A stretch of DNA of 64,000 bases from Apodospora peruviana (Eukaryota > Ascomycota > Sordariomycetes > Sordariales > Lasiosphaeriaceae), in contig JAUEDM010000001.1 in the NCBI GenBank assembly GCA_033439685.1, forward strand, positions 5,208,001 to 5,272,000, read 5' to 3'. The notes under the pieces are model-generated. The model saw only the letters and a list, made by a program, of their open reading frames with translations, was not told where the DNA came from and did not search any database. Both the position numbers and the translations under genes were made by a program. The stretch's first letter is position 1. Each line of letters starts with the position of its first letter. Shown here in pieces: positions 56,774-64,000 of this stretch.

Positions 56774-59113
56774 ACACGAAACAGTACGGGTGGCCCGTCG
56801 TTCATCCAGCATGGGTGATCGAGCAGTTGAGGTCCAAAGGAACTTCACCATAGTGGGCCAGCAGCGGCCTACACACACGCACACAGTTCATCAGCGAGCG
56901 ACTAGAACAGCCCATGAGCTATCAGTATTGACGCCGACCACCCTGAGGCTCTGTTATAGGTGTTATAGGAATCACGTGAGCGGTCACGAGAGAGATAATT
57001 AGGAATAGCGACTCGAAGTTATCAGCGCGGACGAATCCTAAGCCGACCTACCGATCGATATGCAGGAGCCACACTGGGACGGCACACCGAACGGGTGATG
57101 GGATCGTGAATGGGGCTGTGCAGCTGCCATGTTCAATTGTTTCTCGTCTGCGCCCTTCTGTAGGCCAATCAGGGCGAGAAAGACAAACTTAATCTGTGTC
57201 ACTTTGCTTCCCTATCCCCATTCCAGACACAGCCACATCAAATAATTAACAACGTCCCGTCCCAGCCCAATGGATGGTGGAATAGTGTGGAAGTTCCCTG
57301 CGGAGGGCTGAACCGGGAACTATTAATAATCCAAAACGGTGTATCGAAATTGCACCACGAACCCAGCCCCGGGCCCGTGTAGCGAACTCCCCAGATCACA
57401 GATGCGCCGGATGCGCCAGATGCAACGACCGTTGACGGCCCAAGAGATGTTATTGACCACACAGGTAGGTCGTCATCATGTCGAGGCCTCGGTCGTATGG
57501 CCTAGATGCTGGCCAGGCTGGTATTGTGGCATTATCAATCAATCTAATACAGTAAACAACTGTTCGTTTACATGGTAGTCTGAAAACGGAAAGATGTGCT
57601 CCGAGAGTATTGAAGCTCTGTTGCGACAGACCTCCCGTCTACGATGCTCCAGCCATAACCTGTTCGTAACCCAAAAAGTCGAATGGCATTAGACGAAGTT
57701 TCAAGCGCCATACTACCATGGGAATACGTTACTACCCTCAGCTACATGGTATTCACCTAAGCCGCAATTGAGTTGCAATCCAGACAAGTAGGTGCAAAAA
57801 ATATATATGCTTAGGTATTATGGCTGGACAACGGAGGACGGGGCCATCCAGGCCCGATTCCAGGAGTGCGTTCATTGCTACATCAGGTACCTAAGGTATG
57901 TCCCTCACTTGCTCTTGCTCCAAACCGTAGTTTCCGTCACTGCCTTCCTGGTTGTAGGGTGGGGGATGAAGTGAGGACTCAGCGGGGGCCAGGCACTGTA
58001 GGGTCCTGATCGACAACAAATTCCGCAACAGGTTGAACTGGGGACCCTGCCGAGTTGCGATCTATGGATGCACTTCAGTTGAAATCATCATTTTGACCCA
58101 GGACCAGCCATTCAACTTTGCCTTCCAGTTGGACGATATGATCGCATCCATCCTCTAAGTCGACCAGGGCGCCAATGGATGTATTCTGAGCCATACCAGT
58201 CTTCTCCCACACACCACAAGCCACACACGACCTGGGCCCAATACAGTGTACAGGACCAGAGCCACTGCAGCCGATAAGACTATACCCTACCTTACCTTGC
58301 TATACATTAGCTTAAGAACCGAAGCCTCCATGCATCGAGTCGACGCCTAGGAACTGGGGAGTGCAAGGCAGGCAAAAGACACGCGTGTCCCACGATCCCG
58401 AGCACACCACATGTCCATGCGGCTGGCTGCTCCCAGACGTGTCCTGTTCCTAAATTGAGAGCCTTTTGTGCCCGTCAAGCTACCCCTCTCATCAACCCCA
58501 AGGTATCAGTCCTCGATCAATCGGTCGGTCAGTCAGTCAATCATTCAGTCAATTGTCGCGCGTATCCCCCGTGTTTGCATGTGGGGCAAGGCACGCGGAC
58601 CCGGAACCGCCAATTAACACCACCCATTTCGGTCCAACGACCGAGCAGCTGAAATGCATCCTTCTGTGAGAATACACTTTTGACTCTTCACCGTCTTACC
58701 AGTTCTCGACCTGTGCAGCAAGTAAAGGAACAAAAGGGAGGGAAATCCAAACAGCAACATCTCCAACCTCTTATCACTACCTGGTAGGCATTCTCTCTGT
58801 CGCTTCACCCACTGCAACTGCGTACAGTACATCAACTGGCTCCAGGAACCACACGCGTAACATTCAACAGCTGACGGCTGACGACTACAACCCCTCCCCA
58901 CCTCACTCCTGCGGCGGTCTGGAGAAACCACGCCAGGGAACCCAAACGCCGAACTGGCTATTTGCCGGTGAACTTCTGAGGTGGCTGTAGATCTGTCGTA
59001 CGGATTGACAGTCGGCAAAACCCCAGAACCCAGACCACTTCACTGGTCGATCTCCGAAAAAGCCACAACCGCCGACAACGCCAAGCGTCGTTGCGCAAGG
59101 AGCCGTTGTTAAC
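56774..59113. promoter_or_regulatory. 2.3-kb spacer upstream of the Zn2Cys6 gene
   Basis: No coding region is supported. It contains TACCTA-like motifs at about 57785..57797 and 57884..57899 (AGGTACCTAAGGTATG) and a tetranucleotide-like stretch (listed). Probably 3' UTR of THO3 and a long regulatory region for the transcription factor. Confidence 0.5.
58515..58553 (+). repeat. Imperfect TCGG/TCAG tetranucleotide stretch
   Basis: Reads ATCAATCGGTCGGTCAGTCA and continues TCAATCATTCAGTCAA: four-base units of the form GTCR or TCAR, imperfect. About 560 bp before the start of the transcription-factor gene; no function evident. Confidence 0.6.
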
Positions 59114-62100
59114 ATGTCGTCCGCCTCGGAGACACCCCCAGACACTATCATGGTGTCGGACGCCAGCCCCGGCGCGCATGCCAGCGGAGATAGAGCTGCA
59201 GCAGAGTCCACCGGCGGCAATTCTAGTGTGCCCAAGCCAAAGCGCCTCGCGTGCATGATCTGCAGGAAAAGGAAGCTTAAATGCGACGGGATCAAGCCGA
59301 GCTGTAGCACTTGTTCGCGCCTTGGCCATACATGCGCCTATGACGAAGTGAGGAGGAAGAGTGGCCCTAAGAGAGGCTACGTGAAGGCCTTGGAGGAGCG
59401 ACTGAGTACGTCGTCGTCGTCGCGCAGTTTCCTTTCCGTGTGTCTAGTGTCCTGCCGTAAAGAAGACCGCTGACTCGCCGATTGTAGAGCAAGTTGAGAC
59501 GCTGTTGAAAACCCAAGATGTCAGCACGACCAGTCCCGACGGCAGCAAGCCCGCCCCCATCACAGTTGACGGTATAGCATCGAAACATCCGAATCAGCGC
59601 GCGGCCGCAACTGCAAACTTCAATGTCACGGATCCCTCAATAGCGATTGCGAGTAGTAGAGACATGGATCGCTGGCACTTCAACGCCGACTCTCCGAATG
59701 GTGTCATAGAGGATTTCAACTTCAACAGCAATATGTCGATGGGTATGAACAATGTTGACAGCACTTTCACCTGGGAGATGATTGGACTCGGCTTGGAAGA
59801 GCCATTGCCGCCCCAGGAGACCATTGACGAGCTGTAAGCCCCACTTTCTGAGGACCAGAACAACGACAACATCGGACGAAATTCTAACTCAATAAACCAA
59901 ACAGCCATCAGATATACTTTGAGAAGATCCATCCCTCGGTTCCAATGATTCACAAGTATCGATACCTAGCAGCGATGAACCTGTAAGACTGCATTTCTCT
60001 GCCCCCAGCTGGTCCCTCTGTCCAGACCATGCCATGTCTGTTTGCCAGTGCTGACTGTGTACTTTAGAGCCCCTAGCCAGCGACCTCCAGTCTGTCTCCG
60101 GTACGCCATGTGGACATGCGCGTGCTCTGTTACAGAGAAATATCTTGATATGAAGGACTTGTTTTACCAGCGAGCGAGAAAATATGTCGAGTCCGACTAT
60201 ATCAAGGGTTTTGGCGAACATATGATATCTGTCGCTCATGCACAGACTCATGTGCTACTTGCATCCTACGAATTCAAATGGATGTACTTTCCACGGGCAT
60301 GGATGAGCACGGGTTCATCTGTGCGGCTCAGTCAGATGTAAGTTGAAGTGATAGGCCCCTGACAGGGAGCTCTACAGGACATGAGTTTGCTCATTGTTTA
60401 CAGGATTGGCCTTCATCGCCTAGATGGAGCGGGGCTAGACGTAAAACAATGCTTACCCGCCGCTCGAGACTGGACCGAGAGGGAAGAGAGAAGACGGACC
60501 TTCTGGATAGCTTTCTGCTATGATAGGTACTCTAGTATCGGGACCGGGTGGCCGATGACCATCGACGAGAAAGACATTTTGACCAACTTACCCGCCTCAG
60601 ACGAAGCTTTTGAAATGAGCCGCCCGGAAACAACGCAGGCCCTTCAAGACGCCATGACTCCAACCGGTGCGGGCAAGCTGTCGGCGTTTGGCGGTATTGT
60701 CCTCATGGCCTGCCTCTTTGGACGCAATCTCGTCCACCTCCACCGCCCTGATGTCGATGACCGGGACCACGATCTCAATGGCGAGTTTTGGAAGAGGCAC
60801 CGAAATATGGACAATATTCTTCTTAATACGTCTCTCTGCCTGCCAGGGCACCTCAAACTACCCGCCGGACTCGGGAATCCCAATGTCGTCTTTACCAACA
60901 TGTGTATCCACACATCTACCATCTGCCTTCACCAAGCAGCCATATTCAAGGCGGACAAGAATCGGTTACCTGCCTCGGTGGGCGCCGAAAGTAAGGTGCG
61001 ATGCATCACGGCCGCAAACGAGATTGCAAGCGTAATGAGGATGATCTCACATCTGGATCTGGCTGCGGTAAGCATTCACATTAACGTAGATGAGCACGTG
61101 GCTGACTTCGTCCTGCAGATGAACCCATTTATTTCCTTTTGCCTCTATGTTGCGGCTCGCGTATTCGTCCAATATCTGAGGAGTCGACCAGATGACAACC
61201 AGACTGGTGACTCACTGCGCTTTCTTTTGTCGGCTATGAACGCGCTCAAAAGACGAAACCCCCTTACAGAGTCGTTCCTGGTACAACTAGATGTGGATTT
61301 GGAAGCGCTAGGCTTGCGCATACCTAAGCTGAAAACTGCATTCCCTCGAAGCAGCGACAGCGTGAGTGTAAGTTTCATTACTTCCAATCTTCTCATATTC
61401 GGGTATGTGTTGATCATGAGTAGCCTGGGCCGTCACGTTCGCAAATACCCACTGGTATGAAGCACATGGCAACAGGCGCGCCGTGCGAGTCTGGCGAGAC
61501 TCCTAGCGGAGTTGGACTCATGGCCTCCTATCCCAGCGAAGTTCATTATGTAAAAGCCGGTGACAGCAGTGCGAACCCAGCCGTCGCCTCTGATATGGTC
61601 GATATAGACGGGAACAACCCCGTCTCACAAACTGCCAGCTCAGCCGGGCATGGCTCGCATGGAACTTCTTACGTACCTATACACGGATTACTACCGGCTA
61701 GCAACGCTCTACCAAACTTCGGCTCCAGTGAGCTGGACACAGGAAGTACCAACGACATGTCCGGCACCTCCCCAGATGGTCAGTCCAACAGGCCAACACC
61801 AAACTCAAGCACAGCTTCAGAGCACCGGCAGAACCTCGCGCCCGGGGGCGCGCGTATGTCTGGCTCCGGTAGAAACTCATTCGAGACTAGCCCAGCGCCA
61901 TCGCACCAGAATATCGGGCTGGGGGGAACAACGAGCCAGAGTGAGCCGGATCCCAGCATGAACGCCTTTTATGGTAATCCGACGTCATATGGTATTCCGC
62001 CAGGTGTTTCGACGGGTCTGACGCCTGAGCCGAGCGGCGCCGACTTCTCAGTACCTCCGGGGTGGCAGGCCATGACACCAGTGGCCGATGGGGTATTACG

Positions 62101-62161
62101 CTCCATCATGGACATGGGCCCGATGGAAATGATGAGCCACACATGGGAGTCCAACGCCTAG
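59114..62161 (+). CDS. Zn2Cys6 transcription factor with fungal_trans domain
   Basis: Nuclear gene regulator; target pathway unknown. Exons are 59114..59405, 59488..59833, 59905..59982, 60068..60337, 60404..61067, 61119..61365 and 61476..62161; the product is 860 aa. The zinc cluster uses C47, C50, C57, C64, C67 and C74 (ACMICRKRKLKC), followed by a basic linker (RRKSGPKRGYVKALEERL) leading to a short coiled coil (KQVETLLKTQ). The fungal_trans region starts near HQIYFEKIHPSVPMIHKYRY and includes AARDWTEREERRRTFWIAFC, the typical RRRxFW motif, and GTGWPMTIDEKDILTNLPAS. The C-terminal 230 residues are Ser/Gly/Asn-rich and probably an activation domain. The 51-nt intron (61068..61118) is in frame and stop-free, so it could be retained. 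The last intron has two candidate donors (61366 and 61368); only the first joins in frame to the CAG acceptor at 61475. Confidence 0.88.
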
Positions 62162-63010
62162 TTGTAAGGAGACGATTTAATAAGCGAGCTGGCTTTGTAT
62201 ACTCTTTTTAGCGGTGTTTATATTTTCTTGATACCATCTATCTGTCCTTCCGCATGTCTTTGGACAGACTCTGCCATCTCTTTAGATAGCTCGCCTCCCC
62301 TTTCTTTCTGGCCTGACCTTCTATATCTCTCGCTAAGCATTCATGTCTGATGATGGCTGGGGGAATTTCCCACTTTTTTTTCGCCTTCCTATCTGATAGC
62401 CTGTGCGTGTACCATTTTCATCAAGCAGGACAAGGTCACATGGGCCACAGTGGACAGGCAGGCAGGCAGCGACTTTAACTCCACTCAAACATTCCAACTT
62501 TTGATCAAGAAAAGGGTCTTGATGTAATGGTTCATGTATAGAATAGATCTCAAACTGTATTTCGCACAACGTCGAAACTGGATAGCTTCCAAGGGCCCTT
62601 GGTAAGTGTTCAACATGAAACAACATGAGCCCGTAGTAGTCTGATCTGTGTATTCCGTGCACGCGGTAAATCGATCGTTGACCACAGAATGATGGTGTAT
62701 GTACTGTACTGTGGCTATTTATAACTAGGTCGCTCGGTGTCATTGGCTTCCGGGTTGCTTCAAGGAAACGAAAGAAAGGAGGCGGCGCACGCTGGAACTA
62801 GTCGATCCCTTTCCAAGCTCTCAGCTCGACCGGTGAGCTATATATATATATTAGGTATTCAAGTAATATATAGACCTATGTATACATACATAATTACGTA
62901 TGGCATGATTATTAAGGTAAATAAAAAGGAGCAACCCAGACAGTAGCTGAGGAAAGCTCGGCCAGCTTCCGGACCATTACTTATTTTACCATCACCTTGC
63001 ATCGGTACCC
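62162..63010. other. Convergent 3' spacer, transcription factor / transporter
   Basis: About 0.85 kb. Contains a (TA)6-7 run at about 62838..62851 and AT-rich sequence to 62935, consistent with 3' UTRs. No gene is supported. Confidence 0.55.
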
Positions 63011-64000
63011 TCAGCCCTGGCCACTCGCTCCTTCGCTCGTCGAGTTCCTCAGTCGTCTCCTCCGCCACTTTTGACGCCCCGCGGTCCACTTATCGCGAAT
63101 AGTGATCGTCTGGCCTTCCAGTCGACCGCGCTCGTGACCTTCACCCAACTCCTCGAGGTTCTTGGTCTCAAGCCGGCGGTGCGGGGTCCCGTTGTCGACA
63201 TCGGCAACGACACGTTGGATATCGGGGAGGTAGGCCCACGAGTAAATGGCGCCGAGCGCCATGAAGGTGGCAAAGAGCAGGAATATTAGGCCCTGGCGCA
63301 TCGGACTGTTGTATCCCGTGTTGATGCCGTAGACGATGAGCACTGCGATGATGCTGCCGATCTTTCCGGCTGCTGCGGATATGCCGTGGCAGGTGCATCG
63401 GTAACAGGTTGGGAATATTTCGGCTGGGATGATGAAGGTGAGGGTGTTGGCTCCTGAGAATAGGTACCTAGTTTAGAGGGCCGACTCAAGTGCTTGGTGC
63501 TGCTGGGTTGATTGGGCTTACCAAAATTGAACATAAAATGACAAATGGCTACCAGCACGACGGTTGCTGGTGCGCCCCGTGTGTGTGCCACGCCGTAATA
63601 TACGCTACCGGTGATTATAAACAGAGTCATAAGAATCAGAAACGAGCTGGTTAGCCACTGACGCCGCGGGATGCGGTTGGCAGCAAAGATAAAACTTGCG
63701 CTCCCCGCAATCGAGGCGATCGAGACGCTCAGCAAGTATTGCTTGGACTGCTCGAGGAGGGTTTGGTAGATGGTGTTGCACGGATGGGTGGCGTCGGTCT
63801 GCCAAGTGGGCAGACCTGTCTCTACCCACTGGGGAACGAGGGACTTTCCTCCATCAAGCTGCGAAGTCCAGCACTCGAGGTGTGGACCGAGCGACAACTT
63901 CTCATCAGTCGCCCACAGACCGGCTAGAGTTCCTCTGTTATCGAGGCTGAATCCATAAAAGGAAATGTCCAATAGAAACCATGTCATGGTGGTCCCGAGC
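63011..64000 (-). CDS. MFS phosphate:H+ symporter, PHO84-like, C-terminal half (5' end outside window)
   Basis: Plasma-membrane transporter of the phosphate:proton symporter family; substrate inferred from family only. Visible exons are 64000..63522 and 63453..63011, with a 68-nt intron (63521..63454). The first reads LGTTMTWFLLDISFYGFSLD, the motif that begins TM7 in Pho84-like proteins, then a loop and helices SVSIASIAGSASFIFAANRI, WLTSSFLILMTLFIITGSVY and TVVLVAICHFMFNFGANTLT. The conserved FIIPAEIFPTCYRCTCHGIS and AAAGKIGSIIAVLIVYGIN follow. The C-terminus has QGLIFLLFATFMALGAIYSW, then DIQRVVADVDNGTPHRRLET and a basic hydrophilic tail (RQKWRRRRLRNSTSEG). The N-terminal half with TM1-6 is beyond the right edge. 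Confidence 0.88.

Noticed and set aside
1..64000. Transposons, RIP-mutated repeats, secondary-metabolite cluster, CRISPR or viral insertion
   Set aside because: No long terminal or inverted repeats, transposase or reverse-transcriptase motifs, AT-rich RIP tracts, PKS/NRPS/terpene enzymes or phage/virus genes were seen.

Overview
This window is nuclear DNA of a filamentous ascomycete (Pezizomycotina), most likely a Sordariomycete. The evidence is dense protein genes with short GT-AG introns (mostly 51-110 nt), many 6-mer-rich intergenic spacers carrying a TACCTA/TAGGTA motif, fungal-specific families (Zn2Cys6 regulator, GPI-anchored Cys-rich protein, HMG-box fertility regulator, CCH1 calcium channel), and no bacterial or viral features. 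The species cannot be named from sequence alone. I found no transposon, rRNA, convincing tRNA or CRISPR array. Exon limits were worked out by hand from splice sites, frame continuity and family similarity. Every multi-exon model given here sums to a whole number of codons, except the two genes cut by the window edges.

Layout. 1-8 kb: the 3' end of RPB4 (+), PUF6 (-), GIR2 (+), ACL4 (-) and a GPI-anchored Ser/Thr-rich protein (+). 8.5-16.1 kb: meiotic MSH5 (-), ER membrane complex subunit EMC5 (-) and an HMG-box regulator of the FMF-1/PaHMG5 type (-). 16-23.7 kb: two long spacers flanking a PHD-finger chromatin protein (-). 23.7-30.2 kb: CCH1, the four-repeat calcium channel (+). 30.2-37.6 kb: a gene-poor stretch with three small unrecognised plus-strand genes. 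37.6-47.2 kb: B-type cyclin (-), mitochondrial ribosomal protein uL2m/RML2 (+), a PAP2 lipid phosphatase (+) and CK2 regulatory subunit (-). 48-57 kb: an N-terminally extended glutathione S-transferase (-), RIC1 (-) and THO3/TEX1 (+). 59.1-64 kb: a Zn2Cys6 transcription factor (+) and the 3' part of a PHO84-like phosphate transporter (-) running off the right edge.

Most genes are housekeeping and not organised as a pathway cluster; this is not a secondary-metabolite cluster. There is mild thematic grouping: PUF6, GIR2 and ACL4 (ribosome assembly or translation) are adjacent, and MSH5 and the HMG-box fertility regulator (sexual cycle) lie within 8 kb. The items I would look at first are the unrecognised genes at 32.5-36.4 kb, one with an open frame continuing past its stop; the N-terminal extensions on MSH5 and the GST; a six-nucleotide first coding exon in the cyclin gene; and the recurring TACCTAGGTA-type palindromic motif that clusters only between genes.
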